Below, piece by piece: positions 12,642 to 25,376 of a stretch of 64,000 nt of DNA (the stretch's first letter is position 1; every line of letters begins with the position of its first letter). This DNA comes from Amaranthus tricolor. Taxonomy: Eukaryota > Streptophyta > Magnoliopsida > Caryophyllales > Amaranthaceae. Below the pieces are notes generated by a model. The model had not been told where the DNA came from and ran no database searches. It saw nothing but the letters and a program-made list of their open reading frames with translations. The stretch lies in contig NC_080059.1 in NCBI RefSeq assembly GCF_026212465.1, positions 7,141,811 through 7,205,810 on the forward strand. The letters run 5' to 3'. The position numbers and the translations under genes were made by a program.

Positions 12642-13808
12642 AATTTTGGTGAGGATCTAATTACCTTTTTGTTATAGTTTTGTAGTAGTACTTTTGGCAG
12701 GGTAGAAACAATAAACTATTAGGGAATAATCATGTAGAATTAATAATTAAGTATATATAAATATATATTATAGTGCTAATACTTTGAACTTTGAAGCCCA
12801 CATTTTTTGTTTTTGCCAACTTTATTTTTTGTCTTCATTATCAATTGGACATTCACAAAAAGTTGTGTATAATGATTTAAATACTTTAGGTCTTTATTTC
12901 ATGAACAAAATGTAAAAAAAATAAAGTAAATTAAATAGACACAAAAGAAATGAATATCTAAATCAATTTTGAACTTTCTATGTGATTTGAGAATGATTAT
13001 ATATCTCTTCTACTACTTGTTGAATTTGTTATTATACTCTTCTACTGCGAGTCTACGATAATTATATGATTTAAAAACTCTTCTATTAATTGCATGCACC
13101 GGCAAATAGAATGAAAGTTAGATTCAAATCCGACGATGAAGAATTTGACAATATAATTCGACTTCCGATCTGAGTCAGATCGGAGGTGGATTGCCGGAAA
13201 ATCTGACTCGAAATCTACTTCGATCCTACCGTAACTCTGATTGGACCTGACATTCAACACTGACTTTGTCCTAATATTTAATTATACAGTTTATTTTATA
13301 TAAATTTTTATATTTTATATAATGCAAATTTTTCTAGTATAAGATTTTATGAAGTCTCAAAATATGTATAATTAGATTCGAGTTTGACCCATTGTGATCT
13401 GAAACATAAGTAAGCGGAAGCAATGATACATAGAGCAGTAAGCACAGAGGAATCCTAATTTGGTGACTATTAGGAATCCTAAGCATTAGGATAGCCGTTG
13501 GTTTTAGTTAAGTTAATTTTTGGAGTGAAAAAATTCTTTGAGAATTAAATTTGTGGTAGCGTAGTGGGGTCAAATCGTACCTAGGTTCGCAAGTCGCAAC
13601 TGCCTAGTGCCTACCTTTATTTTTTCATTTATTACTAGACCGATATAATTTTTTTTAAGGTTAAAAAGTAAAGCTTAAAAAAAATAATTTTAAAATTTTA
13701 TAAAATCAATTCTAAATTCAACTCAAAAAACTCCATTAAGACTAGCTTAAAATATTAATTCTTGGTTTAAGATTCTCATTACAATTTTAAAGTAAAATGA
13801 CTTAAATA
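12642..13808. other. gene-free stretch downstream of HIPP
   Basis: No credible gene was seen. The part at about 13080-13430 resembles 6400-6850 (the shared words include AAATTTTT followed by a TATAAGATTTTAT-like stretch and GAAGTCTC) and is likely a decayed dispersed repeat. Confidence 0.45.
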
Positions 13809-14066
13809 CTCCCCCTATTCATCTTAAGTGTCCCATTTATTTTATACATTCTATCCAATGTACTTATTTAATCCTTAATATATCGAGTTATATATAATTA
13901 AAAATTATAAAAAGTTGATATTTATAATCTTTACATCAAAACGAATCAAATAAGATCCCACATGATTATGTTTTAACTTATAGATTAATAATAAAATGCA
14001 ATTTAAGAGTGATAAATAAATAGTGTCTCAAAAGTAAATGGGACACCTAAGGTGAATAGGAGGAGG
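13809..14066. mobile_element. Stowaway-like MITE
   Basis: The left end CTCCCCCTATTCATC pairs with the right end, which reads CCTCCTCCTATTCACC when inverted. TA flanks lie at 13807-13808 and 14067-14068. The subterminal word TGTCCCATTTA is conserved in both arms and in the related copy at 16954-17203. Confidence 0.7.
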
Positions 14067-14154
14067 TATTAAAATTGGTATTAAAAACTTTAAACTTTGA
14101 CTTTTAAGTCATGAAATTGGTCAGAATTTTAAAAATTAATAATTTTTTTACTTG

Positions 14155-14345
14155 CCTTGTACCAGTCGCTTAACTTAGACCGTCTCCCATGAAACTCATT
14201 GATACCTTAAAATGGTTACTTACTTTTCATAGTTAAAGTGATGACTTATAACCTTAAAATGATGACTTATAAACTTAAAGTGATCAATTAGAAAAATGGG
14301 CTAATTGTATGGGCTCATCTCATGATGATACGCTCTCATACTACA
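14155..14345. repeat. GAGACGGTC-type miniature element with internal tandem units
   Basis: The left side carries AGACCGTCTCC and the right side a decayed counterpart. The interior repeats an approximately 21-base unit (AAAGTGATGACTTATAACC and variants) about three times. It belongs with 17603-17875, 23551-23675 and 40140-40620 by its termini, although the interiors differ. Confidence 0.5.
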
Positions 14346-14912
14346 CTTGTAGATTTATTATTTATTTCAGTACCAGTGTAATGCCCATGCAATTCACGTG
14401 ATTTTTAAAATTTTCATATATATAGTAATTAACTATTTTGATAATGTTTTTTTAGCGCAATTAATAATTATACAGATAAAGAAATACATTAAATCATCAT
14501 ATTAAAAAAAAATCACAAACTGAATCAAAGTAGATATTAAATATTATATTATAAGTTATTGATAATTTGGTATAAATCCCACATGAATCATAAGTAAAAT
14601 TCTAGTATATTGTAAACGATATAATATCTAAATAACTCTATCCTGTTTTGAATTTAGCAACAATGTTGTCGATTCAAATTCTTGTGCAAAGTCGTTGAAT
14701 ATATATACATAAGAAATGAAAAATTGTATGTTTGAACCGCGAAAATGAGAAATAAATATTAATAAATTGATTTAAAAGATGATAAAGTATTTAGTAATTT
14801 TTGTATAAAATAAAATGTGTTTAATAAAATACTTAATTAATAACCAGAAGTATTTTAATTAGCTTCCTAGGGAAGTTTTGGACATTTAATTAGAATGTGT
14901 TTATTATATAAT

Positions 14913-15660
14913 TATGTTTGGCCTAACTTTTGGAAATCAACTTTTGTTCCCCAAAAGTAATTCTGTAGAAATTATTGCAAGAGACACTTTTTAGAAACAA
15001 ATGTGTTTGACCTCATATTTTTTAAAAGAGCTTTTGGAAAACAAAAACAATTTGTGTGTTTGGCCTTTTTTTCCTTATGTTTACCTAAAGTTAGTGTTGT
15101 TATATGATGGAAAAACATATAGCATACTGCATACATTAAAAAATAATCACTATAATGTTAGAATAAAAACATTCAAATACACTAAAGTAATTGAAAATGA
15201 AAATAAATCCCAAATTTGACAATTTACAATATAGAAAAACATATATAAATGTGTTAATAAATTTAAAGATTAAACATATATGAAATTTTGATGTAATTTG
15301 ATCGCATAATATTCAATAAGCATGGAGTTACTTAAAATAATTGGGATGTTGGTTGTGATAACAAATGAATAATTATGCAATGAAGTAGAAAATTTTGAAT
15401 TTTGGAGGAATATATGGGGAAAGAAAGAAAAGGCAATGAAAAAAATTTTCATATTTAGTTGGAGAAAATATAGGAATTTTTTTAACATAAAATGAGAAAA
15501 GTATAGAGCTCTTTGAGAAGTTTGTAACTTCTTCTCTTGACCCCTTGTAGAAGTTATTTTTAGCTTTTTTCAAAAAAATTTTAACTTCTAAAAAACACAG
15601 TGTTTGGTTAAATTTTGGCTATTCTGTTGCAGAATTTGTTATAAAAGCTTAGCCAAACAC
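14913..15660. mobile_element. MITE-like element with TGTTTGGC-type ends
   Basis: The left end reads TGTTTGGCCTAACTTTTGG and the inverted right end GTGTTTGGCTAAGCTTTT. The arms are imperfect inverted repeats around an AT-rich interior. The short open frames inside look random. Confidence 0.55.
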
Positions 15661-15790
15661 TAATAATCATAACTATTTTAGTTTCAAGAAGTTTTAGAAT
15701 TTTTTTTAAAATTTCTTTGTAAGGAGTTCACATGGCAAGATTTTACACATTTTCAACTCTAATTCTCCAATTACCATATGGTAAGGTGGT

Positions 15791-15912
15791 CCAGTCGCAC
15801 GTTTTGTACGACTGGTTTATTTATTTATAATTATTTTTAATTTAATTTACATTATTATTTAGATTATTATTATTAATATTATTATTAATATTATTATTAA
15901 TATTATTATTAA

Positions 15913-15946
<34 letters not shown>

Positions 15947-15947
15947 T

Positions 15948-16000
<53 letters not shown>

Positions 16001-16510
16001 AAGTAATTTATATTATTAACATTTCTATTATTTTTTTATTATTTTTTAAATAATTTATAATTATATGTTATTATTATTATTTTCTTATTATTTAATATTA
16101 ATTTGTTTTATTATTATTACAATTATTTTATTATATTTTTTGTATTGTTATTATATTAATATTAATTATTTAAGTAAATTATAATTTCCAGCCGCGGTTT
16201 ACCTGCGACTGAACCGCGGTTGGCTCGCGGTTTTCCTGCGACTCCCTATAATTTTTTTTAAATTTAAAATAATATGATTCGAAAAAAAATTACCTCGATT
16301 AATTGTTTGCGGATTGAATTTCTTAGTTTTTTGCTCCAAAAATTTTATGTTGTAATTTTGTTTTTTGAGTGTGATAAGAGAGTTATTTAGTGAGATTGGA
16401 GTATATATAGGAAATTTTAAGTTCAGTGACAAAATAATGATTTTTTAAAATCTAGGGACAAATTCATAATTTTATTTGAGAAGTGGCGATAAAATAAAAA
16501 AAATAGCAAT
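15791..16510. repeat. decayed foldback element with (ATT)n core and CAGTCGCAC stem
   Basis: A CAGTCGCACGTTTTGTACGACTG hairpin word starts near 15792, followed by about 200 bases of ATT repeats. The right end (16440-16500: CTAGGGACAAATTC, then GTGGCGATAAAAT) matches the right arm of the intact foldback at 62050-63095. GC-rich CCGCGGTT words lie at 16190-16245. The left arm is not recognisable. Confidence 0.5.
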
Positions 16511-16953
16511 ATTTAAGGATTTCGTTAATTTAATTGTCCATGGTCCGCCTAAAGTCCACCTTTATGTTCTCGACTCTCGAGTCATGCTGAGCAAGACATA
16601 TGCCAACTCTAGCCCACTTCCATCTTTAATTACAAGTCTCAATAGGAAGGGCATACCGTACTAAATATTAAATGTCTCATTTCTAACTCCGCCATCATAA
16701 AGCTGAAACAAAATGATAAATATTGCGATAAAAATAATTCTAATATTTAGATTTTTGTGTGGAATAGGTTGTTGACTTAGCAATTTAAAAATAAAATGTA
16801 ATCTTACATTAAATAAGGAGATACTAATAATTTTGTAATTGATACATTAAAATCCAGGAATAATTGTACATTAAATAAGGAAATTATATGATGGATTTGA
16901 AAAAATTTTGTAATTGATGCATTAAAATCCAACAATAATTTTGTAATTTAATA

Positions 16954-17203
16954 CTACCTCGCCTACTTATCCCATTTAGTTTTTCACACTTGCCGAGACA
17001 ACATTATAGTCTTTAATATCTCAAATTATTTTTAACTAAAAATTATAAAAATTTAATATTAATCTTCCTTGTATTGAGACAAATCATACAAGATCTCACG
17101 TGACCATGTTTTAGCTTATAGATTAAGAGTAAAATACAAATTAAGAGTGATAAGTGGATAGTGCCCAAAAATAAATGGGACAATTAGGCTGAATAGGAGG
17201 GAG
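16954..17203. mobile_element. Stowaway-like MITE, same family as 13809-14066
   Basis: The left end CTACCTCGCCTACTTATCCC pairs with the inverted right end CTCCCTCCTATTCAGCC. TA flanks lie at 16952-16953 and 17204-17205. The interior matches the copy at 13809-14066. Confidence 0.7.
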
Positions 17204-17602
17204 TATTAATTTGCAATAAATGGTAAAAAAAATCAGCACTTTGAATTTTTTGCAGACATAGTATTCAAAATTTATCTTGATTGAATTACATACATGGTTA
17301 TTTGTTGATTAATAATAAAAAAACCATTTAAATAAGATAACGATAATACAAAATTTCATCATTAATTAAATTTAGATTCTTTATATTAGTAGCTATTTAA
17401 TTCTAGTAATGATATATTACTATTACTATTACCATTACTAATGATACTGTGAGTCAGTGATACTATTGTTAGTAGCTATACTAATACTTGCACCAATACT
17501 ATTATATTACAACTAAAATTTTCTAGAAATAAAAAATAAAGCTTAATAAGAAATTGACCGAATTATTGTAACCCAAAAAAGGTACGTGGAACTAGTACTA
17601 TT

Positions 17603-17875
17603 TCTAAATCAGCTAGTTTCTTGAGAGACCCTTTTTTGAGAGACGTCTCTTAAGTCCCAGCCCGTTAAAACTTAATTTCTACTTATCGTATTTTTAATGC
17701 CTACTTACATTATTTTTGATGCCTATTTATCATATCCTTGATGTTTACTTACAATATCTTAAATGTCTACTTGCATTATTTTTAAAGCCTACTTACAATA
17801 TTTCAAAAAAACATATAATGGGCTGACCCATTTAGAGGTTGTCTTTCAAAAAAACCGTCTCTCACAAGAATTTAT
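17603..17875. repeat. GAGACGGTC-type miniature element with internal tandem units
   Basis: The left end reads TTCTTGAGAGACCC and the right end CCGTCTCTCACAAGAA. Between them are about four variants of a 25-28 base unit (TGATGCCTATTTATCATAT and similar). Confidence 0.55.
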
Positions 17876-18063
17876 ATTTCTAAATTTGATGAATCCATTC
17901 CAATATCAATCATGACAAATTCAAGATTCATTGAACTAAACCAAAAGCGGCCCAAACCGTGGGCATCAATGAAAAATTTAAATAGGTGAGCAAAAAAATA
18001 TAAAAAATTCATACAATAGCAAACTTTGCAAAATAATTTTCAAGATAAGTAATTTTTTCCTAA

Positions 18064-18295
18064 AGCTATGGTTTGGGACTGTTCCCTATTACTATTAGTA
18101 ACAGCGAACAAAGACTGGAGGTCAAAAATTGTCAAAGTCTTTGTTCGCTGTTACAGGTGCGAGCTAAAAACAACAGATGCCCCAGTTTGACCAGGTTTTA
18201 ACTTTGTTCGTTGTTAGTAACAGCAAATACACCCTTTGCTTTTCTTTAACCCTTTGTCTTTGTTCGCTGTTATTAAGTGCGAACAGCCCCAAACT
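18064..18295. repeat. TGTTCGC palindrome family, second copy
   Basis: The ends CTATGGTTTGGGACTGTTC and, inverted, GTTTGGGGCTGTTC match the flank of the block at 644-772 (GAACAGCACCAAACCATAG). Inside, CTTTGTTCGCTGTTA-type units occur several times in both orientations. Confidence 0.65.
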
Positions 18296-18570
18296 TTAGG
18301 TCTGGAAAAATATGTTTAACTTGAAAAATAGTTTAAACATTGACTATAATATAATTTTTTTTATATACTTTTGCTTACTTATTTCAAATTTTCGGCACCT
18401 ATTTCTTACCTGCATTGTAGAAGTTTGTAATCCATCTGCTCCTCAATCCTCAATGAGAATCGGTTCATAGAATAAGTAGTAGTAGATTATCTTTTTTTAA
18501 GGTCGGATTTTTCGAAAATACTTTCCGATACACAATAAATACCCCTTTAGGCCCTTTTGCTCCTCATAGC

Positions 18571-19549
18571 ACACTTTAGTTTTTGTTACTATAGGTCTAT
18601 AGCCATTGGTTATTATGAGTTTGTTTTAGAGGTGTTGAATAGGTTAGATAACGGTTAGACTGGGCTTAAGTAAATATATAGATCGGATTGAATGAGAACT
18701 TTTTAATCTTAGAGCTTTAAAAAGTTCGGCCTGCCCTAACCTATCTCATTTTTATTACTAAAAATTATTTTAATAATCTGAATCTGGATTGAAATTGTCA
18801 TTTATAATATTTAAATTATACGTTAATTATATTATTTAAATAGGCCTGTGTTCAACTTTTATTGACCTTTTTTAACTCGCTTCATTTTAATTATAGTAGA
18901 GCCCATTTCGACACGACAATCACAAAACCCGTGTAAAAACGACCTGACTAAGGGCTCAAAATAAAGGTCCGCCACTTGAAAACCCCATAGTTGTGACAAT
19001 TGATTCGTAACCGCGTCACCGCACCCCTTTCGATCACCACAGCCGCAACTCCTATTAGTACTACCATGTTTAGGAGTAACTTTCCAAATTCAATTTTAGG
19101 ATTTTGTCAAAAAATTTAGGAATTTCAGGGTTGAACTATCATCTTTAGAAGAAGATTGTTAATGTTTGGAGTTTGATTTTGTTTTTGATCTTTATCATTT
19201 ACCGACTATTATTGTATTATATTCCACTTCTCAACAACCAAAGCAATGTTTTGATAAATAGTAATCTAGTTAGTAACAGAGCCGTCTTGAAAAATTTAAA
19301 GGTTTGCACGAAATTATTATTTTGTGTTTTATTTATAGTAAATATATTTATTTTATTAATAATTTAACATATTTATTTTTATAAACTCTTCATATAGGGA
19401 GAAAAAGAGGTCATGTACAGTCGATCACCCTCAAAAGACCCCGGGTTAGTAAATGGGTAATATTCAAAATTTATAAAATGAATAACAAATAGTAGTACAA
19501 AGCAACATACATAGAACTCCAAAAAAAAGGCTCTTGTAAAAGAAGCAAT
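18571..19549. other. gene-free stretch upstream in coordinate of phytocyanin
   Basis: No gene was seen. The part at 18640-18980 carries scattered words (GAGGTGTTGAA, ACCCGTG) of the GAGGTGTTCA miniature elements that also sit in PLD introns. The 19173-19367 open frame is AT-rich and probably random. Confidence 0.4.
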
Positions 19550-20723
19550 TTACAGGCCAAACATTGGCAAAACAGCAGAAACAATTAACGGAAAGAAATA
19601 AAGACCAGAAAGAACACCAAAAGTCGAAGATGAAGACGTAGGCGAAGAAGAAGAAGAAGATGACGATGAATCTGAAGTTGGAGACGATGATGAAGATTGT
19701 TTATCGGCAGCAACAACATTAACCTTGAGTTTCATTCCTGCACTGCAATGTCCAGAAGTTCCACAAGCAAAATAACGAGTCCCAACTTTATCTAGCTTTA
19801 CAACATCATTGCCTGTGCTCATTGAATTTGCTGCATTGCTTGTGTCACATGATTTGTATTCATTTTCACTTCCAAGTTCTGCCACATTGTGTAGTCCTGG
19901 TGTGTATTTGAACACTGACAAGTGAAATAAATTATATCATTTTAGTTTACTAAATTCATGGGTGAGGTCTGATTGTGGTAAAAAAAATGTTATTAGTTAT
20001 TGTCATAATCATCAACCCACTATATTATACAAGTCGAAGAAGGTATCGGACATATTACAGGGGTGTTTGCCAATTGACTGTCGTCTGTTGGTCGTTGGTC
20101 TTTTTCGTTGGCTTGTTTGACTAGTTGAAAATATTGGCTTTTTTGTTGGCTTATAAGCTAGCTAAAAAAGCAAGCTATTTATGGAGATGTTTGTTAACTG
20201 TTTATTAAAAAGAAAGTGGAAACCGAAAGCCAACAAAAAAGCTAATTGGAGTAGCTTTTTTATTTTGGCTTAAGTCATTTGCCAAACATTTTCTTTGGCT
20301 ATTTAACCAACCAAGAAGATAAAAATCAACCATAAAGTCAATGTAAAAGCCAACATCCAAATACCCGATACTCCTACTTTCTCTAAGAAGAGGGCAAAGA
20401 GAAATGCATACGCTCAAATAATCTCCAAAGGAATGGACTCTACAAAGAAAAAGTTAGTAACATACATTTTGCTCGCAAAGGCGCCTACAACTAACAAACC
20501 GCATTATAAAAAATTTCATTAAATAAAAGTAAAACAATAAGAGGGTATTACCAAGTGTATCACCAACAGCAAAAGTTTGGGTTTTAGCCCATGAATCATA
20601 ATCAGTAGACTCATCCCATCCATCACTTCCACCTACAATATGTTTGGTTGCAGACCCTTCTTTAATGTTGCAAACCATTAAAACCACCACCATTGCCAAC
20701 AATCTTCTCTTTGAAACTTCCAT
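19550..20723 (-). CDS. phytocyanin (uclacyanin-like blue copper protein), GPI-anchored type
   Basis: The exons are complement(20552-20723) and complement(19550-19914), joined in phase to 178 residues. A signal peptide (about residues 1-25) precedes a plastocyanin-like domain. Type-1 copper ligands are present with family spacing: His66, Cys108, His113 and Met118. Cys80 and Cys114 are placed for the conserved disulfide. Met as axial ligand fits uclacyanin or plantacyanin rather than Gln-bearing stellacyanin. After the domain comes a Ser/Pro-rich stretch (about residues 130-155), then a hydrophobic tail without a charged end, typical of a GPI-anchor signal. The protein probably sits at the outer plasma membrane or wall and transfers electrons. 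The single intron interrupts the domain after the GDTL motif, as in many phytocyanin genes, and contains a MITE. Confidence 0.92.
20060..20366. mobile_element. MITE in the phytocyanin intron
   Basis: The left end GGGGTGTTTGCCAATTG faces a right end reading CCAACATCCAAATACCC. The interior words (TTGGCTTATAAGC, AGCTAATTGGAGTAGC) recur in 32542-32900. It lies entirely within the intron 19915-20551. Confidence 0.6.
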
Positions 20724-20791
20724 TGTTACTTCTTCTACCAGCTATAGCTTAAATTTAGTTGGTACCCACTTCCCACTTTTTAGTTTCCATG

Positions 20792-20800
20792 CTATTTATA
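20792..20800 (-). promoter_or_regulatory. TATA box of the phytocyanin gene
   Basis: TATAAATAG on the minus strand lies about 70 bases before the start codon at 20723, a normal plant spacing for a short leader. Confidence 0.6.
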
Positions 20801-21894
20801 GCACTCAAGAAAACATTTAGTGTTCCTCAAGTTACAACAACACAGGTGGCTAAAAGCTTTGCTTTGCAACAAAGGGATTTTATTTGTTGCTGTGATAATT
20901 ACATCTTTGAATAGTAACTTTAACATACTTTTGGTATTATACTCCTATATTATTAAAGATATTGACTATACTTGCGGAAACTTGGGTACTCGGTCTCTGT
21001 CACTGGTTGTTCGTATGAACTTTCTGGGTTGAAGTTGCTGCTTTTAATTTTATGATGTTGGGATAGTTTATCCGATACCGATAAATTAAAGATGGTGTGC
21101 ATACTTTATAAATTATTAGAACCCTTCTTTTCATTGCCATATGGTTTTGAGATGATGTATATCCTTAGCTTATGAAGTGTGTTCACATCGGGTTTCCTTG
21201 TTAATATGCTGACATTCATAACAAGTCCAGCCTAATAAAACATATGGCAATGAGAAGAAGGGCTCCGATAACTTGTAAAGTATGCACAGGACAACATCTT
21301 TTATTTGTCGGTACGAGATAAACTATTCCAACATATGAGTACATCTAATGTTGTTTTTGACATTTTAGAGATCATGAACAAAGTATTAAAATTTAGACTC
21401 TTATTTTAACACCACACTATTCATCTTACAATCTTAAGTAATTAGGCCTTAGCAAATGAATTCTCGCTAAATTTTACTACTGGTGTTATTTTAAGTTCAG
21501 TCTTATTGTAAATAATTGATTACTTACAATCATAAAGTGATCAATTAGAGAAATTAACTAATTATATGAGATTGTTTCATGGTGAAATAGTCTCATACAA
21601 GACTTATTGATTTATTTATTTATTATAAATGGAAATTTGCTTTGAAAAATATTAATAAGCAAGAACTAATTCAAAAACCGAAGTCCTGTCTCAGTTTCAT
21701 TCTTGTTGACGTTTACAAATTCAATATTAGCATATACCTCATAATGATATAAAAATTTAGAAATAGTGAAACATGAGCCAAATCATGGGCTAATTTGTGC
21801 CACAGCCCACAGGTCGTGTTGAAGTGAGGCAACCCGCATGATTGTTCACAAGTTATTTTCGTGCCATTGATCATGGCTTGCCCTTATTCCAAAT
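20801..21894. other. gene-free stretch
   Basis: No gene was seen. There is a pair of inverted near-copies: CATATGG...GATGTATATCC words around 21110-21200 return inverted around 21210-21330, suggesting a decayed foldback element. A decayed GAGACGGTC-type element lies at 21480-21605. Confidence 0.4.
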
Positions 21895-23095
21895 TTGTTG
21901 TTCATGGTCCGCCCAAAATCCGCCTTTACATTCTCTCAGTAATGGTAGGCCATGACACATGCAAGCCCTAGGGCACTTGCATCTTTATCTACCAGTCTCA
22001 AAGAAAGGACACACCGTACTATACCTTTAATGTCTCATTCCTAATCCTAATTCTAATCCATAACCGTATAAGAGATAAGACTATTACTATCAAACCTGAA
22101 CCGATTGAGAACAAAACACCCAAATCCGAAGGATGAAAAAGTTAGTGTTTATTACTAGATTCGGTGAATCTGTTCCAAAATCGATCATGACAAATCCAAG
22201 ATTCATTGAACCAAACCAAATCCTGCCCAAACCGTGTACATCTACTTCTCCACAATAAGCTAAAGCCTTTTTTAAAGCATGTCGATTTTGTACATCACAT
22301 TTACCCTATTTATGAAAATAAGAGCTTATATAAAGCCAGACCCGTTTGGACTAGATTTGACCCTCGAAAAAGCCCTTGCCTATTTCACCTGTTTAATCAT
22401 CATATCTTCAAATGTAAACTAGAAAATATCCAACGAAAGACAAGATAATTAAACCAAACCTCAATACAATACCCAATCTAGTATTCTGTATTCCATTACA
22501 AGTGCTAAGTTCTTGTAATTACAAAAATACAATCATGTAGGTGTAGTACATGCACACTTTACATAAGTTCTCGTGCTATTTTACATACACACACATAACA
22601 CGAACAAGGTACATCTTCAAAAGCTAACCCCTTCCATCTTTTTACCTGCATTGTAGAAGTATATAACCGATATGATCCTCATTAAGAATCGATTCATATA
22701 ATAAAAAGTAGCAAAGTATCCATTTACTTAAAAAATAATAAACTGTTCTCAAATAAAATCAATTTGTCTGTCCAATAACATCGACAACACACAAATACAT
22801 GAAAAATATTCACAAACGTTAATAAAGCATTCAAAACACTGTCACATGATTCACTAATCATGCGAACTGCAAATCAAAATAGCGAATCATGGTCTGTTTT
22901 GGGCTATTTTAAGGTGATTTTGAGTGAATCGCGAATTTAAAAAGCGAATTAGCTGACGAATTATGTTACACTGATTCAAAAAGATAACACAGAAGAACCA
23001 TATAGCCTTTATCTTTGATTGCGGGGGTTATTATTTTACTTTTGGGCCAGATTTTTCAAAACTACTTTCTGATACACAATCAATACTCCCAACGG
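21895..23095. repeat. dispersed repeat, copy B
   Basis: The blocks are colinear with those at 16535-18570 (see that entry). Around 22850-22985 it includes a 130-base segment with AAAAAGCGAATTAGCTGACG that recurs at 54845-54990 in PLD intron 1; that segment looks like a separate inserted element. Confidence 0.6.
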
Positions 23096-23550
23096 AAACT
23101 CTAAGGAATATTCCGTCCTAAGGGAACTGTTCGTTACCTCACCAGTTTACAAAAAGTCAGGCTACCTTCTCAGCTAAAAACTTTAATACATTTTCATATA
23201 GTTTAAATGTTTGATTTCATGACACTAATCTAGAAAGATCATTTATCTTGCATAACTTTTTAAGTTTTTACTTTTGTCTGTATGGTAAGCCATTTGTATC
23301 TCATTTCTAATTTAATCTGTTTGAGAACAGCATATATATTGATTTAAGGTATCTTGTCATTCACTTATATTCATGTTATAGAACTATGTCATATCCACAC
23401 TTTCACTATCAAAGTTCATTTCTTAAGCTATAAACACTCTTAACAAGACCCACTAGTAGAATAATCCTTATTAGTATCTTGGTTTTAAGGTTATTTGTAT
23501 CTTGTATTGGGGTTACTAATAAGAGAGTTACAAATAACACATCAGTTATT

Positions 23551-23675
23551 CTTGTGAGAGACCGTCTCTCAGAGAGACGACCTCAAAATAAGAAGCCCAC
23601 ATTCTTATTTCCTCTTTAATTTGTATTAATTGGGCTACTTACCCTATATATAGTGCGTCTCTCACAACAATTTGT
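23551..23675. mobile_element. GAGACGGTC-type MITE nested in the CACTA element
   Basis: The left end reads CTTGTGAGAGACCGTCTCTC and the right end GCGTCTCTCACAACAA, inverted. The same end type recurs at 17603-17875. Confidence 0.6.
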
Positions 23676-25376
23676 AATAACACATTATTTGTATCTTTTG
23701 TAAACCAAAGATACAAGTTATACTAACCTTACATTATAATGTACAGAGACATGGTAATTAATATTTTATAGAACTCCTAATTATATAAGGTACTCTGTGC
23801 TCCTTATATATGATTGCATCATATCATCAGATTAGAAACACTAATCAGCTGCCAACTTTTGTGGTACTGGTAATCTATCCATCCATGGTTAGACACTTGA
23901 ACATGGTTGACACTTCCATTTTACATCAATTGTGTCGCATACTTGTCACTTGTACATGGTTAGACACTTGAACACTTTATTTTGGACCAAAATCGTCTTA
24001 TTTTTTAGCGAAAATAGACACTCGGAAGTGTACCGTGTTGGAGGTGAGGTAAGGGAGAAAATAAGTACAACTCAGCTTAATTCTAATAAATTCACTTCAC
24101 TTTACTTTAAATATATTCTAAACTTACACTACAATTTAATTCCAATAAGTTCAATTCATATTGGTTCTAATCTAATAAGTCCAGTTTAAGTCTAATACGT
24201 TCACTTCATCTCCATTTTAACAAGTTTAGTTCGTTCAATTATGCTCACTTCTAATCAGTTGAGTTTTAATGAGTTCATATTAGTATCAATATCCATTCAA
24301 ATCTTGCATCCTTACTGAAATTACAATCATAAACTACTAACCTAAAAAGAAGCTACTTGGAGCTGCAAAATCAAACCTGAAACCAATCAAAACAAAGAAA
24401 ATTGTTCTCCAAAATCAAAACTTTGGCAAGGCCATAAATTCAAATACTTAGCTTCTAAGTTCTATAAAGATAATAACACTACAAATTAGTCAATAAATTA
24501 CCTTAATGCATCAAAAGCAATAATAACAAGTCAATCCATTACCTTAGCCCAACAAGCTGAATTTTTCCTTGCAAAGAATTCAAAGAAAATGCTGATGAAG
24601 TAATAAATCAAGGAGCCTGAGAAACATCTGAACATTTGGTAAAATGAGGAAGTTCACTTCGAGTGAGAAGAAATCCTCGAGTAAAGAGGAAAATCGTAAG
24701 CAAATGGATGAATAAGATGGCGAAAAAATGGTCATACTAATTGATTTGTTGCTTTTAAACAATTTTCCAACTATTATCACACCAATTCCTAAATTTCCAA
24801 TCTTCAATTTGGCAAAAAAAATTAGTATTAAATAATAGAGAAAATTGTTAATAATAAACCAACCTTTGCTTGATCCGCTGAAAATAAACTCACATATTAT
24901 TTAGTTTTAAATAAACCCACCTATTAGATATATTTGCTAAAACTCATCTATCGTTTATAAGCATCTTCAAAGTTTCTTTGTGATCAAGCAATTATGAATA
25001 AACAATAGTTGAGTTTATTTTCAGCAATTATACTAAATAGGTGGATTTATCTAAAAATAATCAATAGTTGGGTTTATTTTTAGTAGATCGAGTAAAGATT
25101 GGTTTATTTTAACAATTTTCCCTAAATAATAAGATCTGAATCACCAAAATCTACATCAAAATTCAATGGAACAATCACAAAACTCACAAAAGGGCTATAA
25201 TTTTCACAACTAAATCACCACAAAATGAGATTAATCAAAATGGGCAATCCTTAAAACCCCAAAGTATATGAAAATCATAACCAAAAAATCAAAGTTAGAC
25301 AATAAAATGTCATGTGTTCACAAATAAAAAGCAAAAAAAATGAAAAAGAGAACCTTTTCTCGCCACTATTTTAATA

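Larger units (their letters stand above)
16535..18570. repeat. dispersed repeat, copy A, interrupted by other elements
   Basis: Blocks at 16535-16690, 17885-17970, 18405-18480 and 18500-18570 recur in the same order in copy B at 21895-23095 (shared words: CATGGTCCGCC, CAAGATTCATTGAAC, ACCTGCATTGTAGAAG, CCGATACACAAT-like). In this copy a Stowaway-like element, a GAGACGGTC element and a palindrome separate the blocks. The element type is unknown. Confidence 0.6.
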
